Assembly (NCBI RefSeq): GCF_000787375.1
Contig: NZ_JRJU01000010.1
Span: 62,001 to 126,000 of the forward strand
Source: Halalkalibacter okhensis
GTDB lineage: Bacteria > Bacillota > Bacilli > Bacillales > Bacillaceae_D
Reading direction: 5' to 3'
DNA: 64,000 nt
Every line of letters starts with the position of its first letter. Positions within the stretch are counted from its first letter, which is position 1. A program made the translations under genes and the position numbers. Shown here piece by piece: positions 1 through 9,048 of the stretch. The notes beneath the pieces were generated by a model. It saw nothing but the letters and a program-made list of their open reading frames with translations, was not told the DNA's origin and ran no database searches.

Positions 1-138
1 TGCACCAGCCTTTAGCGCAGGATCAAGTGCAAATCGAGCCATTGGCATTAACATACCGGCTGCCATAAAACCACCAACACCTGTAAGTGTGTACGTTAAA
101 AATTGTCGTCGTGAAACTCTGTGGTCTTTTTCACTCAC
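1..138 (-). CDS. qcrA: Menaquinol-cytochrome c reductase Rieske iron-sulfur subunit QcrA, N-terminal part only
   Basis: Only the first 46 codons are in the window; the rest lies beyond the left edge. The protein starts at a GTG with a strong upstream AAGGGGGG ribosome site and reads VSEKDHRVSRRQFLTYTLTG, a twin-arginine (SRRQFL) signal followed by a hydrophobic stretch. Tat-exported Rieske proteins of Bacillus QcrA begin this way, and in B. subtilis qcrA lies directly after ypiF, as here. Rieske cluster ligands are not visible because they lie outside the window, so the call rests on the signal and the gene order. Confidence 0.85.
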   Translation of the reverse strand, partial: MSEKDHRVSRRQFLTYTLTGVGGFMAAGMLMPMARFALDPALKAGA

Positions 139-459
139 TCGTTTTCCCCCCTTACACAATAAGGTAAACCCAATAATGGGCACAAAATAAGCACATATTA
201 TACTAGGACATACCCATGATAATACAACGCGAATGAATTCGCAACAATTTCCGCATTCTGGCACAAATTCGGCATAAATTTGAACACAACTATGCGGAAA
301 GTATCATTGACTATCATAACAGATTCTGATACATAATCAAAACTCATTGAAAACTCACGAATGATCGAGTTTTCCATATTCATTCATCCATAAAAAACAA
401 GCTTCTAAATACCCCTAAAGAGGTTAAATAAAAGCTTGGAATACATAAACAATATCGAA
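139..459 (-). promoter_or_regulatory. qcr promoter region with inverted repeats
   Basis: This gene-free stretch separates ypiF from qcrA. On the minus strand a TATAAT (plus positions 197-202) lies about 60 bases before the qcrA start; no good -35 is seen at 17 bases. Upstream of it are an imperfect palindrome GCGAATGAATTCGC (229-242) and a wider pair of arms, CCGCAT (251-256) and ATGCGG, which could be regulator sites. The ypiF terminator is at 398-438. No convincing ORF is present. Confidence 0.45.
398..438 (-). terminator. Terminator after ypiF
   Basis: Minus-strand stem CAAGCTT/AAGCTTG with an inner ACCTC/GGGGT hairpin, followed by a run of six T. Confidence 0.75.
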
Positions 460-921
460 TTACTTCGCTTGCCACTGGTTCGTTAATATAGGAATAAGCT
501 GTTTCATTTGATCACTAATGACGTCTTTTTTATAATTCATGTCCATATGTTCAAGGGGAATCGTTGGCATCCATAATAACATTCCAACTAATTCTCCTTC
601 AACCGTTTTCCACTCTCCATCAGAGGTCAAGTAAACAATATGATTGATTCCTCCTGCTCGCAGCTCTTCTTTCCACTCGCTTAGTCGAATGATTCGCTTA
701 TCAAAGCTTTCTGTTTTCAAATAAGTAAATGATGGGAATTGGACAACCCTCCCATGAAATTGTTTTTCAACTTCACTGGTAATTATTGAAATAAACTCGC
801 CCATAGCGACCGTTTGTTTCACTTCTCTCTGCCAAGATAGGGGAATAAGCGGAATGATCGCTGTATCAACGTATTCTTTCGCTTGTAAATAAGTATCCAT
901 TTCAGTTGCTTGCCATTTCAT
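460..921 (-). CDS. ypiF: YpiF family protein (DUF2487), unknown function
   Basis: A 153-residue soluble protein without signal peptide or membrane segment. Sequence and position (between ypiB and qcrA) match YpiF of B. subtilis, a DUF2487 family member with no established role. It contains a conserved-looking core of alternating hydrophobic residues (around 90-120: HIVYLTSDGEW, LVGMLLWMP). An AAGGTGTG ribosome site precedes the ATG. It is likely in one transcription unit with ypiB and ends at the terminator before qcrA. Function cannot be inferred from the sequence. Confidence 0.8.
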   Translation of the reverse strand: MKWQATEMDTYLQAKEYVDTAIIPLIPLSWQREVKQTVAMGEFISIITSEVEKQFHGRVVQFPSFTYLKTESFDKRIIRLSEWKEELRAGGINHIVYLTSDGEWKTVEGELVGMLLWMPTIPLEHMDMNYKKDVISDQMKQLIPILTNQWQAK

Positions 922-1028
922 ATGTACACACCTTCCGTATTCAACACAAATTTCAAGGGTGACTTTTTAGCCATCCTCCCACAGTGTTTCGATCTCACTG
1001 CAGAGAAAGGAAAAATCACCCCAGGCCT

Positions 1029-1574
1029 CTATTTTTCTTCTAATTCCTTTAATTCTAGCACTAAATCATTAAATCGCTTTTGATCTTGTTCATCAAGTGC
1101 ACGATCAATATCTAATAACAATTGTTCTTTTTTAAATGACTTTAAAGAACGGTCTAATAACCACTCTGCCTCTTTTTGAAAAGCGACTGCAAGTTCTATA
1201 TTCTCAGGAATATGTGGGTTGTCTTCTAAAACAACTAAGTATGGTGGGTATTGCCTAGCTCCAGTAAAATGAAGTTCGATATAAATGTCCTCCGTCTGAT
1301 TCAAACGAATATCGTGGAACGCTTTTTCTGCATCGGTTGTAATGTGCTTTTCTTTATGGAAAGAAAATGGGATGCTGTCCACTCCCTTTGCTGAGATAAT
1401 TAAAGCTTTTGGAGTATGCGCAGCCTGTTCAACAAAATGTACTCTTTCCATTAACTCATCATCACTCATTAAATAATTTAGTAGCCATGCACACTCACGT
1501 CTCTTTAATTCAAACTGTTGCAAAAAGGTTTTAAGAAACTCCTTTTTATCTACAACTGGAATGATGTTGCCCAC
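1029..1574 (-). CDS. ypiB: YpiB family protein (UPF0302)
   Basis: A 181-residue protein of the YpiB/UPF0302 family, recognised by its sequence and its place between ypiA and ypiF. It starts at a GTG preceded by a strong TAAGGAGGGG. The N-terminal half (about 1-130) carries the family domain and the C-terminal 50 residues are rich in Leu, Glu and Lys and probably helical or coiled-coil. No catalytic motif is evident. Its family is found across Firmicutes next to aromatic-biosynthesis genes; no function is established. Confidence 0.8.
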   Translation of the reverse strand: MGNIIPVVDKKEFLKTFLQQFELKRRECAWLLNYLMSDDELMERVHFVEQAAHTPKALIISAKGVDSIPFSFHKEKHITTDAEKAFHDIRLNQTEDIYIELHFTGARQYPPYLVVLEDNPHIPENIELAVAFQKEAEWLLDRSLKSFKKEQLLLDIDRALDEQDQKRFNDLVLELKELEEK

Positions 1575-1682
1575 GCTTCACCCCTCCTTACATCGTTCTC
1601 ATTTCATGACTATTCATTTGATGGATTGTATGATGTTAGTATTCGCTAAATTTTTTGATTTTCCTTTCCGAAAACGAAATTC

Positions 1683-2933
1683 CTATATATTTTCAAGAAG
1701 TTCAACAATATCGCCCCTTTCAGGTTGAAACTCAAGTACTTTTTTGAAATTCGTGATTGCTTGATCCCTCAAGCCATATTCGAGCAGAAAATAACCGTAT
1801 TCTTCTAAGAAATCGACATCGTCTTGGAAAGATTCCTTAATTTCTTGATACCTCTCATATGCCTTTTCATAATCGTCCTGTTCTTTTAACGCGGTTGCTT
1901 CATACCAAGTATACAGTGAGTCCTCCTCACCATAGTCACGCATATGCTCCATAAGTTCGAGTAATTCTTCATATGATTCTGTATGCTTTAAGTAGGCAGC
2001 GAGTGTTTGGACCGCCTCGATATTGGACGGGTTAAGAGCAATCACTTTTCGCAAGAGCTTTTCACCTTCAACTGGGTTTTGTTTCTTAAAGCTTAATTTC
2101 CCTGCATGAATATAAAGAGATTCGTTAAACTCATCAACCTTCATTCCTTTTTCTAGCGTTTCAAATGCATCTTCAAGTTTCCCTTCCGCCTCATACGCTT
2201 TCGCCAAATATGGATAAAGGCTTGAATAATCCGGGTCTAATGCCATTAGTGCTTCTAATTGCTCGATCGCTAAAATCATATCACCTACTTGATAAGCCGT
2301 AAATCCATAGCCAAAAAGTGCATTAGGATCGAGGTGATTTTTTAATCCTGTTTCGTAGTATTTTAACGCATCTTCAAATTGGCCACTAGCACTATACGCA
2401 TCGGCTAACAATAGTTCTACATGAATATTAGGTAATCTATCGCTTGCATGAACGGCTTTTTTCAAATAAGGAATGCTTTTTATGTAGTCCCCTCGTTCTA
2501 AATAAAATTCCCCTAGACCATAAGAAATAATCGTCTCATTAGGCGCAGCCTTTGCAGCAAGAAGTAATTTCTGTTCAGCCACTTCATCAAGAGATTGCAT
2601 TTGATACAAATCAGCTAATAGAAGCTGTGCTTGTAAAAAGGCAGGGTCATTTTCTTTAATTTCTAACAGCAATTCAATTGCTTCATCTTCCTGATCCATG
2701 TCAATTAATAGTTCAGCTGCAAACGCATAAAGACTACCTTCATCAGGATAAAGCATTAACAATTCATCAATTATTTTCTTTGATTTTTCCACGTGCCCTA
2801 ATTCATGATACAATTCTGCAATTTCATGCTTTAATTGGTGGTCAGCGTTTTTCTCCAGTTTTTCTAACTGCTCAAGTCCTTGTTCTACGCTGCCGCTTTC
2901 AATCGCACTAATTGCCTTTTCAAGTACATTCAT
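1683..2933 (-). CDS. ypiA: TPR-repeat protein YpiA
   Basis: A 416-residue protein built almost entirely of tetratricopeptide repeats: recurrent 34-residue helix pairs with A-x-x-x-Y/F signatures (for example YEKAYERYQEI, LEDAFETLEKG, FEDALKYYETG). Such solenoids mediate protein-protein contacts. There is no signal peptide or membrane segment, so it should be cytosolic. Length and position upstream of ypiB and downstream of the aro cluster match B. subtilis YpiA. The specific partner is unknown. Confidence 0.85.
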   Translation of the reverse strand: MNVLEKAISAIESGSVEQGLEQLEKLEKNADHQLKHEIAELYHELGHVEKSKKIIDELLMLYPDEGSLYAFAAELLIDMDQEDEAIELLLEIKENDPAFLQAQLLLADLYQMQSLDEVAEQKLLLAAKAAPNETIISYGLGEFYLERGDYIKSIPYLKKAVHASDRLPNIHVELLLADAYSASGQFEDALKYYETGLKNHLDPNALFGYGFTAYQVGDMILAIEQLEALMALDPDYSSLYPYLAKAYEAEGKLEDAFETLEKGMKVDEFNESLYIHAGKLSFKKQNPVEGEKLLRKVIALNPSNIEAVQTLAAYLKHTESYEELLELMEHMRDYGEEDSLYTWYEATALKEQDDYEKAYERYQEIKESFQDDVDFLEEYGYFLLEYGLRDQAITNFKKVLEFQPERGDIVELLENI

Positions 2934-3058
2934 TTTAAATCCCCCATCATCTAATTACCAGCATACGTACATACTTTCTACATTAATTAATTTATACCCT
3001 TTTAAAAAAAGAAGAAACCATCACTCAAATGAATGACGGTAATAAATCATTAAGATCA

Positions 3059-4012
3059 TCACAAGTAATTTTCTTGTTGATACGCCTCAGCTGATACATC
3101 TTGTAAAGACAAAAACCTCCCTGGTCGGATCACGTCAATAAGACGCCCATATCCAGGCTTCAATGATATCGTTTCATATGTTTTAACAATTTCACCTTTT
3201 AAAACGACCACATCAGGTTCTTTTTCATAATAAACAATCCTGTCTCCTCGTGCAACTTTTTGATCGATGGATTGAATGTGGTCTTTCCGCTCATCACGAA
3301 ACAAAAGATAATCAGCATCACTTCCTGCAAGCATTGTTCCTTTATTTGGATACAGCCCCATTTTTTGAAGCAAAGGTTTATTCCAACATGTAAGCACCTC
3401 TAATGGGTCTGTTGTGTGAATTTGAAAGTTCGAGCAATAAGCCATCCATTCCTTTAACAATGCAATCTCTAAGCGATCCGATGATGGAGCTATGACCGGA
3501 ATGAGTACCGTTGGATAAGTTAATAATGTTTGGGATATATGTGTCCAAGGTATGGCTTTTAGCTGCTGAAATGACTGAATTTCCACTCTAACAAACGGAA
3601 TACGGAACTGTTGACACACTCGAAGGACTGCAGGTCGCAATAATGAAATGGGAATCGTCATACCAACTACATAATCTAATGTACTACTTGCCATTTCATG
3701 CTTGGCTCGTTTAAAGACCGCCTCAATTTCTCGTGCATATTGGATTTTAGGAGCAACCGCCACAGCCGTGCAGCCTTTTTTAATAAGTAAGCTCTGTCTA
3801 TTCTGATAGTCTTGAAAGTCCTTGGACTCAAGCAGTTTGTCATCATACATAACGCGTCCATTGGTCATCAAAATACCTGACATCGTAACCCTTTGTTTGT
3901 TCCATTTATCAAAAGAAGTTGTGACATAATTAATTTGACCGTTCTCAATTAAATACGAGCGTGTTTCATTTCGTTCTTCATCAATTTTAATAACCTTGTC
4001 TAATAAATACAT
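3059..4012 (-). CDS. Amidohydrolase-like protein lacking the usual metal ligands
   Basis: The ATG at 4012 is preferred over the in-frame ATG at 4018 because it lies 7 bases after AGGAGG; this gives 317 residues. The C-terminal third has the amidohydrolase-superfamily pattern G-T-M-L-A-G-S-D-A-D-Y-L-L-F, followed by a beta-rich tail. The N-terminal beta strands are also family-like, but the HxH metal site that normally follows the first strands is absent (the region reads VTMSGILMTNGRVMYDD). It is therefore probably non-catalytic or has another chemistry. It lies downstream of the aro supra-operon terminator and upstream of ypiA, a slot with no equivalent gene in B. subtilis as I recall it. 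Confidence 0.6.
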   Translation of the reverse strand: MYLLDKVIKIDEERNETRSYLIENGQINYVTTSFDKWNKQRVTMSGILMTNGRVMYDDKLLESKDFQDYQNRQSLLIKKGCTAVAVAPKIQYAREIEAVFKRAKHEMASSTLDYVVGMTIPISLLRPAVLRVCQQFRIPFVRVEIQSFQQLKAIPWTHISQTLLTYPTVLIPVIAPSSDRLEIALLKEWMAYCSNFQIHTTDPLEVLTCWNKPLLQKMGLYPNKGTMLAGSDADYLLFRDERKDHIQSIDQKVARGDRIVYYEKEPDVVVLKGEIVKTYETISLKPGYGRLIDVIRPGRFLSLQDVSAEAYQQENYL

Positions 4013-4128
4013 CACCATTCCTCCTAAAATGACTTGTTATAGACAAGCTATGACTGAAAATGAAAAAAGAGAACAGAAACACCCTTTTTCTTTTGCAGGA
4101 TCCAAAATCAGAATTTTTTATATTTGTA

Positions 4129-4156
4129 TTGACATTGTGATAATTCTGTTTATAAT
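4129..4156 (+). promoter_or_regulatory. Consensus sigma-A promoter of the candidate small RNA
   Basis: TTGACA (4129-4134), a 16-base spacer and TATAAT (4151-4156): both hexamers are perfect. The spacer contains TGATAAT, one half of a Fur-type box, but a second half is not convincing. Transcription would start near 4163, with no gene downstream before the terminator. Confidence 0.8.
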
Positions 4157-4162
4157 AATAAG

Positions 4163-4262
4163 TAAGCGTATGGTTTCTCTCCACTCCTATCCATACAATT
4201 TTTAGCTTTTTGCTAAGGCCTCATTTGAAAACGCTTTCGTTTTCGGATGAGGATTTTTTTTG
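4163..4262 (+). ncRNA. Candidate small RNA, about 100 nt
   Basis: A stand-alone transcription unit between two minus-strand genes: a perfect sigma-A promoter, about 100 bases, then a strong intrinsic terminator. The RNA would contain a 5' hairpin (GTATGG/CCATAC) with a pyrimidine-rich loop (TTTCTCTCCACTCCTAT), a short TAGC/GCTA hairpin and the terminator. The only start codon gives an 11-codon ORF with no ribosome site. C/U-rich loops are typical of base-pairing regulatory RNAs of Bacillus such as FsrA and RoxS, but I do not recognise it as either one. Start and end are inferred, not measured. Confidence 0.6.
4219..4260 (+). terminator. Terminator of the candidate small RNA
   Basis: CCTCAT/ATGAGG outer stem and GAAAACG/CGTTTTC inner stem, loop CTTT, followed by seven T. 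Confidence 0.85.
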
Positions 4263-4355
4263 TTCTTTTGGATCTACGAAAAACACTCCCCTCCTAACTA
4301 CCATTTAGGCTTTCACCCCCATTTCCTGAACCCCTTAACCTACTAAATCAAAGAA

Positions 4356-4389
4356 AAGGATGACGCATGCTTATTCATACGTCATCCTT
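4356..4389 (-). terminator. Terminator of the aromatic supra-operon
   Basis: AAGGATGACG/CGTCATCCTT, ten perfect pairs, followed on the minus strand by TTCTTTG; it lies just after the aroA stop. Confidence 0.75.
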
Positions 4390-4398
4390 ACAATTCTA

Positions 4399-5694
4399 CT
4401 ATTTATCTTGCTGTAACTGTTTAATATGCTCAAAGAAGTTAGGATACGATACGGCAATGGCATCACTTCGGCCAATTTGAACATCTCCATCGGTGATAAG
4501 ACCCGCAATCGCTAAGGCCATTCCGATTCGGTGATCTCCGAAACTACTCACTGATGTCCCCTTTAATGAGCTCGGACCCTCGATGATCATTCCATCATCT
4601 GTTGCTTGAATCTTGGCACCTAATTTAGAAAGTTCACTTACAACCGTGTCAATCCGATTTGTTTCTTTCACTTTTAATTCCTCAGCATCACGAATCACGG
4701 TTTTCCCTTCTGCTTGAGTTGCTAGTACGGCAATTACAGGGATTTCATCAATCAGTCTAGGGATCAGATCTCCACCTATCTCAATCCCCTTTAATGCCGA
4801 TGTGGAAATGGTAATATCTGCAATCGGCTCTCCACCAACCACTCTTTCATTCTGAATAGTCATGGTCGCCCCCATATTTAGCAACACATCAATAATTCCT
4901 GAGCGTGTCGGATTCATACCAACGCCTTCAATGGTAATGTTACTATTTGGAACAATCGCAGCAGCAACTAAGAAAAAAGCCGCAGACGAAATATCTCCAG
5001 GTACAACGATGTGCTGAGCTTTTAACGATTGGCCTCCTTCAACAGAAACCGTTAATCCATCACGCTTTACTTCAACACCATATGCCTCAAGCATTCTTTC
5101 TGTATGGTCTCGAGATAAGGCCGGCTCTGAAACAGATGTAACACCTTCACTTTGCAACCCAGCGAGCAAAATGGCTGATTTTACTTGCGCACTTGCCACT
5201 TTGGATTGAAACTTGATTCCTTTTGTAGCCCCACCTCGAATAGAAAGAGGAGTATAATTCCCGTTCTGGCGCCCATCAATATCAGAACCCATAGAACGTA
5301 ATGGCTCTGTTACACGAGCCATCGGCCGTTTTGCTATTGAATCGTCTCCAATAATAACAGAGTGAAAGGGTCTAGTTGCTAATATACCTAGCATTAAGCG
5401 CGTAGTCGTCCCAGAGTTCCCTACATCAAGTATTTCACTTGGTTCTGTAAGGCCATCCCAGCCTTTTCCTTCAATCGTCACTTTATCTTCTGTTTGTTCA
5501 ATAGAAACACCTAACTTACGAAAACAAGAAATCGTACTTAAACAATCTTCTCCTGGCAAAAATCCCTCTACTGTTGTTGTTCCTTCTGCGATCGCCCCAA
5601 ACATAACGGCACGATGGGAGATTGACTTATCTCCAGGAACTTGAATGGTTCCATTTAATCCTACTTGTGAATGTTTCACAATTGCAGTACTCAT
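4399..5694 (-). CDS. aroA: 3-phosphoshikimate 1-carboxyvinyltransferase (EPSP synthase)
   Basis: Joins shikimate 3-phosphate and phosphoenolpyruvate to make EPSP, the step before chorismate synthase. The 431 residues match the family length. Family signatures are visible: [19 protein letters not shown] at the N-terminus, the GNSGTTTRL motif near residue 95 and the RxKETxRI-like [10 protein letters not shown] near 340. Called aroE in B. subtilis. It is the last gene of the aroC-aroB-aroH-trp-hisC-tyrA-aroA series and is followed by a terminator. Confidence 0.97.
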   Translation of the reverse strand: MSTAIVKHSQVGLNGTIQVPGDKSISHRAVMFGAIAEGTTTVEGFLPGEDCLSTISCFRKLGVSIEQTEDKVTIEGKGWDGLTEPSEILDVGNSGTTTRLMLGILATRPFHSVIIGDDSIAKRPMARVTEPLRSMGSDIDGRQNGNYTPLSIRGGATKGIKFQSKVASAQVKSAILLAGLQSEGVTSVSEPALSRDHTERMLEAYGVEVKRDGLTVSVEGGQSLKAQHIVVPGDISSAAFFLVAAAIVPNSNITIEGVGMNPTRSGIIDVLLNMGATMTIQNERVVGGEPIADITISTSALKGIEIGGDLIPRLIDEIPVIAVLATQAEGKTVIRDAEELKVKETNRIDTVVSELSKLGAKIQATDDGMIIEGPSSLKGTSVSSFGDHRIGMALAIAGLITDGDVQIGRSDAIAVSYPNFFEHIKQLQQDK

Positions 5695-5742
5695 CTTTTT
5701 CCTCCTACCTATCTTTTCAATCCCGAAACTAAAGCGACCATT

Positions 5743-6840
5743 TTATAAAATATACGTATCATACATCTCTTGATGCAGATGTATTTGAGCTCGTTCTCGG
5801 TCTTCTTCAGAACGAAAACTAAGCCGAAGAACCCCCATTATATCTTCACGCGTTTCTAAAATACGAATATTCGTTAAACTTATTTGATTCTGAGCAAGTA
5901 TACCTGTCACATCTGAAATCACACCAGGATGGTCAGGTACATCAACAAATAAATCATAAAAAGATGGGATTGCCCCTTTTTTCCGTACAGGTAATCCATC
6001 TCTAAAATCTTTTGCTTCTTGAAAATATGTAAATATAGCATCTCCACTTTCTTCTTCAATCATAGCCTTCACACATTCCATTTCACGACTCCATCCTTCA
6101 AGTAGTTGCAATAAACTATCCTTATTATGTAATAGGATATCTCTCCACATCGTAGGATTGGATGAAGCAATACGTGTAATATCCCTAAAACCTCCAGCAG
6201 CTAACCTCGAAACAAGCGGGTCTTCTCCCTCTATTTTTGCGATTTGGTGAACAAGGCTAGCCGCAATTACATGTGGAAAATGACTAATAGCTCCCGCTAA
6301 GCGGTCATGCTGGGAAGCTGTTAGTTCGATAAACGTTGCTTTCGTTCCTTTTAACCAATTTTGTAACTGGATAACGGCTCGTACATCCGTCCCTTCTGCT
6401 GAGGTCAAAATGTAAAAGGCGTTCTCAAATAAATGGGGTCTCGCTGCTTCTACACCACTTTTATGCGACCCAGCCATTGGGTGCCCACCGATAAAGGTGA
6501 CTTGTTTTTGTTGTAAATGTTTAGCCTTATTAACAATACGTTCTTTCGTGCTCCCAACATCGGTGACAATCGCTCCAGCTTTTAATGGAAACTGTGCAAT
6601 CTCTTGTACCAGTTGCTCTGTTTTTAAAACGGGTGTAGCAAAAATAATTAAGTCCGCTCCATCAACTCCTTCTCTTAATGAAGGTGTCGCTTCATCAATC
6701 ACTTTTAATGATAACGCTACTTTTAATTGTTCACCTGAAATATCGTAGCCTCGAATGTGTACATCATGCTCTTTTCGAATAGCAAGTGCGATGGATCCAC
6801 CAATGAGTCCAAGGCCTACGACAAATACCGTTCGCTTCAT
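5743..6840 (-). CDS. tyrA: Prephenate dehydrogenase with C-terminal ACT domain
   Basis: Oxidises and decarboxylates prephenate to 4-hydroxyphenylpyruvate for tyrosine synthesis. An NAD-binding GLGLIGGSIA loop sits at residues 9-18. Active-site-region motifs include GGHPMAGSHKSGVEAA and SHFPHVIAASL. Residues from about 295 form an ACT domain (LFVDVPDHPGVISDVTGILA), which usually binds an amino acid, so feedback control by tyrosine is expected. The 365-residue length fits Bacillus TyrA. It lies between hisC and aroA in the supra-operon. Confidence 0.97.
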   Translation of the reverse strand: MKRTVFVVGLGLIGGSIALAIRKEHDVHIRGYDISGEQLKVALSLKVIDEATPSLREGVDGADLIIFATPVLKTEQLVQEIAQFPLKAGAIVTDVGSTKERIVNKAKHLQQKQVTFIGGHPMAGSHKSGVEAARPHLFENAFYILTSAEGTDVRAVIQLQNWLKGTKATFIELTASQHDRLAGAISHFPHVIAASLVHQIAKIEGEDPLVSRLAAGGFRDITRIASSNPTMWRDILLHNKDSLLQLLEGWSREMECVKAMIEEESGDAIFTYFQEAKDFRDGLPVRKKGAIPSFYDLFVDVPDHPGVISDVTGILAQNQISLTNIRILETREDIMGVLRLSFRSEEDRERAQIHLHQEMYDTYIL

Positions 6841-7100
6841 GCTGTGCTCCCTTCCCTGTGTTAAGAAAAAACGCCCTTTATAAATGAAGCAACTAAAAAA
6901 AGTACAAATAAACCTTTTCCATGCCGCGATTAACTAAAAATGGCAATCCTCTATGAGTAACCCCTGATAGCTGGCTTTTGGATGTGGAATACTTTTCATA
7001 CCAATAGCAGCGGCTTTGTTCATTACTTCGAGGGCACTGAAAAAGAAAACGCTTTTCCAGTGCCCTCACCCATCATGAAAGACGATTTTCCTTCGACTTC
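6841..7100. other. hisC-tyrA spacer with a hairpin repeat
   Basis: A 260-base gap inside the operon. It has no ORF with a ribosome site. It carries the hairpin at 7030-7067 described separately; no T-run follows it on either strand, so it need not stop transcription. Confidence 0.5.
7030..7067. repeat. Hairpin of the recurrent GGGCACTGAAAAAG type
   Basis: GAGGGCACTG/CAGTGCCCTC arms with inner AAAAG/CTTTT. The exact 11-mer CACTGAAAAAG (7035-7045) recurs at 24290-24300, 27666-27676 and 31930-31940, the last three on the minus strand. Confidence 0.6.
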
Positions 7101-8201
7101 TTATTGTCCAACTGGCTTTGAAGTCAACATCTCTTCTAACACAGTGAACAACTCTTTATTTTCTTCTTCAGTTCCAACTGAAATTCGGACGCACGTTGGA
7201 AAACCTAGCGCCTGACCTGATCGAACAATAAATCCTTTCTTTAGTAAAAAGTCAAAGATCTCATCACCCGGTCGGTTAAAATCAATTAAGATAAAATTCG
7301 TTTGCGATGGGTAATAGTTTAAGGCATGCTGCTTGCAAAACTGTTCAAACTGTTTCAAAGCTTCGGTATTTTTTTCAACACAACTGGATATAAAGGCATC
7401 ATCTTCAAGTGCTGCAACTGCTGCCACATGAGCAAATGTCGTATTATTAAATGGTGGCCTTACAGGGTCAATAAGTGAAATTAACGATGGGTTAGCGACT
7501 CCATACCCAATCCGTAGTGCAGCTAGACCATAAGCCTTTGAAAACGTACGTAAGACCATTAAATTATCGTACTTTTCCAATAACGGTAATGTTTCTGGGT
7601 AGTCCTCTACTGTAACATATTCATAATAAGCTTCATCTGAAACAACAAGAACATGTGAAGGAACACGTTCTAAGAAGCTAACAAATGCTCTTTCATCAAC
7701 ATATGTACCAGAAGGATTATTTGGATTACACACCCAAACAATTCGAGTATTGTCATCAATCGCCTCTAACATCGCATCCAAATCATGAACACCATTTACT
7801 GAAGGTACTTCCCGAACTTCAGCACCTTCTATCGTTGCATTTAGCTTGTACTGCGAAAAGGTAGGATCGGCAGTGACCGTATTTGTTTCAGGACATAAAA
7901 ATGCTCGGCAAAGAAATTGAATAACTTCATCTGACCCATTACCAAACACAAGTTGGTTCTCATTTACACCAATTTTAGCTGCTACCTTTTCTCTAATTAC
8001 TGCTGCATATCCATCTGGATAAACCGCTGTTTGAGTTGCTGCTTCTTGAATCGCTTTTGCTGCATTCGGCGATGCACCATATGGGTTTTCATTTGATGCA
8101 AGCTTGACAACTTTCGCAAGCCCTAACTCTCTTTTGACTTCCTCAATTGGTTTACCAGGTTTGTAAGAAGGTAAGCCGTGTAATTGTGATTTTGCTTTCA
8201 T
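7101..8201 (-). CDS. hisC: Histidinol-phosphate / aromatic aminotransferase
   Basis: A class I/II PLP aminotransferase of 366 residues. Visible motifs are ASNENPYG near the N-terminus, NPNNPSGT near residue 160, SDEAYYEY around 190 and the PLP-lysine motif [17 protein letters not shown] around 220. In B. subtilis the HisC encoded at this position serves both histidine synthesis and transamination of Tyr/Phe precursors, which explains its place between trpA and tyrA. The same dual role is inferred here. Confidence 0.95.
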   Translation of the reverse strand: MKAKSQLHGLPSYKPGKPIEEVKRELGLAKVVKLASNENPYGASPNAAKAIQEAATQTAVYPDGYAAVIREKVAAKIGVNENQLVFGNGSDEVIQFLCRAFLCPETNTVTADPTFSQYKLNATIEGAEVREVPSVNGVHDLDAMLEAIDDNTRIVWVCNPNNPSGTYVDERAFVSFLERVPSHVLVVSDEAYYEYVTVEDYPETLPLLEKYDNLMVLRTFSKAYGLAALRIGYGVANPSLISLIDPVRPPFNNTTFAHVAAVAALEDDAFISSCVEKNTEALKQFEQFCKQHALNYYPSQTNFILIDFNRPGDEIFDFLLKKGFIVRSGQALGFPTCVRISVGTEEENKELFTVLEEMLTSKPVGQ

Positions 8202-8244
8202 AATAACACCTCATCCAATAAAAAATATGCATCTATCTATTATG

Positions 8245-9048
8245 TTACGACGAAATGAGCGAAGTGACAAACTTTTTTATTTCATAGAGAGCTGAGTTCC
8301 TTGTTTCCTTATTTTTTAATGCTTCTTCCCTCTCTCCAATAACCGCCACTAATGCACTACCTACAACAACACCATCAGCATGTTCTCTCATCACCTTCAC
8401 TTGTTCGTTCGAAGATATGCCAAATCCAACAGCTGTAGGAATCTTACTTGCTTCACGTACCGTCTTTAAAAAATCATATACGCGTGGATCAAGTTCATTA
8501 CGAACACCCGTAACCCCTAAAGATGAAACACAATATAAAAATCCTTTTGACCGTTCTGCAATTTTTAACATTCGTTGCTTAGAGGTAGGAGCAACGAGCG
8601 AAATGAATGACAAATGATGATCCTCACAAAGTTGAGCTAAATGCTCACTTTCTTCATATGGAAGATCAGGTACTAACAATCCGTCGATCCCTAACTCAGC
8701 TGCTTCATTAACAAATCTTTCTTCCCCATACTGTAATAATGGATTAAAATACGTAAAAATAATGACCGGGATCGTTAACCCACTTTTTCTCATTTGCGGT
8801 ACTAGCTTTAAAGCTTTTTCTAAAGACATACCGCCTTTTAAAGCACGCTTTGATGCAGCTTGAATCGTAGGTCCGTCAGCCAAAGGATCCGAATACGGGA
8901 TTCCTAGCTCTAAAATAGTAGCACCAGCTTCTTCTAATGCTAAAGCTATTTCAATTGTTGCTTCAGCTGAAGGATCTCCAGCTGTAATAAACGGGATAAA
9001 CAATGATTGATTAGTACTTGTAGCAGCTTCCATTCGCTTATTCGCCAT
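8245..9048 (-). CDS. trpA: Tryptophan synthase alpha subunit
   Basis: Cleaves indole-3-glycerol phosphate to indole, which channels to TrpB. The start at 9048 is chosen because AGAGGTG lies 6 bases upstream; an in-frame GTG at 9057 would be too close to it. This gives 267 residues. Key family segments are [11 protein letters not shown], the catalytic Glu in [15 protein letters not shown], the PDLPYEE loop and VGFGIS for phosphate binding. The start overlaps the trpB stop by 11 bases, consistent with coupled translation and a fixed alpha:beta ratio. Confidence 0.96.
   Translation of the reverse strand: MANKRMEAATSTNQSLFIPFITAGDPSAEATIEIALALEEAGATILELGIPYSDPLADGPTIQAASKRALKGGMSLEKALKLVPQMRKSGLTIPVIIFTYFNPLLQYGEERFVNEAAELGIDGLLVPDLPYEESEHLAQLCEDHHLSFISLVAPTSKQRMLKIAERSKGFLYCVSSLGVTGVRNELDPRVYDFLKTVREASKIPTAVGFGISSNEQVKVMREHADGVVVGSALVAVIGEREEALKNKETRNSALYEIKKFVTSLISS

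Noticed and set aside
3996-4205. A 69-codon plus-strand frame across the small-RNA promoter
   Set aside because: It begins inside the start of the minus-strand gene, has no ribosome site and spans the promoter itself.
4129-4205. 11-codon ORF in the small RNA as a leader peptide
   Set aside because: No ribosome site, and no downstream plus-strand gene to regulate.
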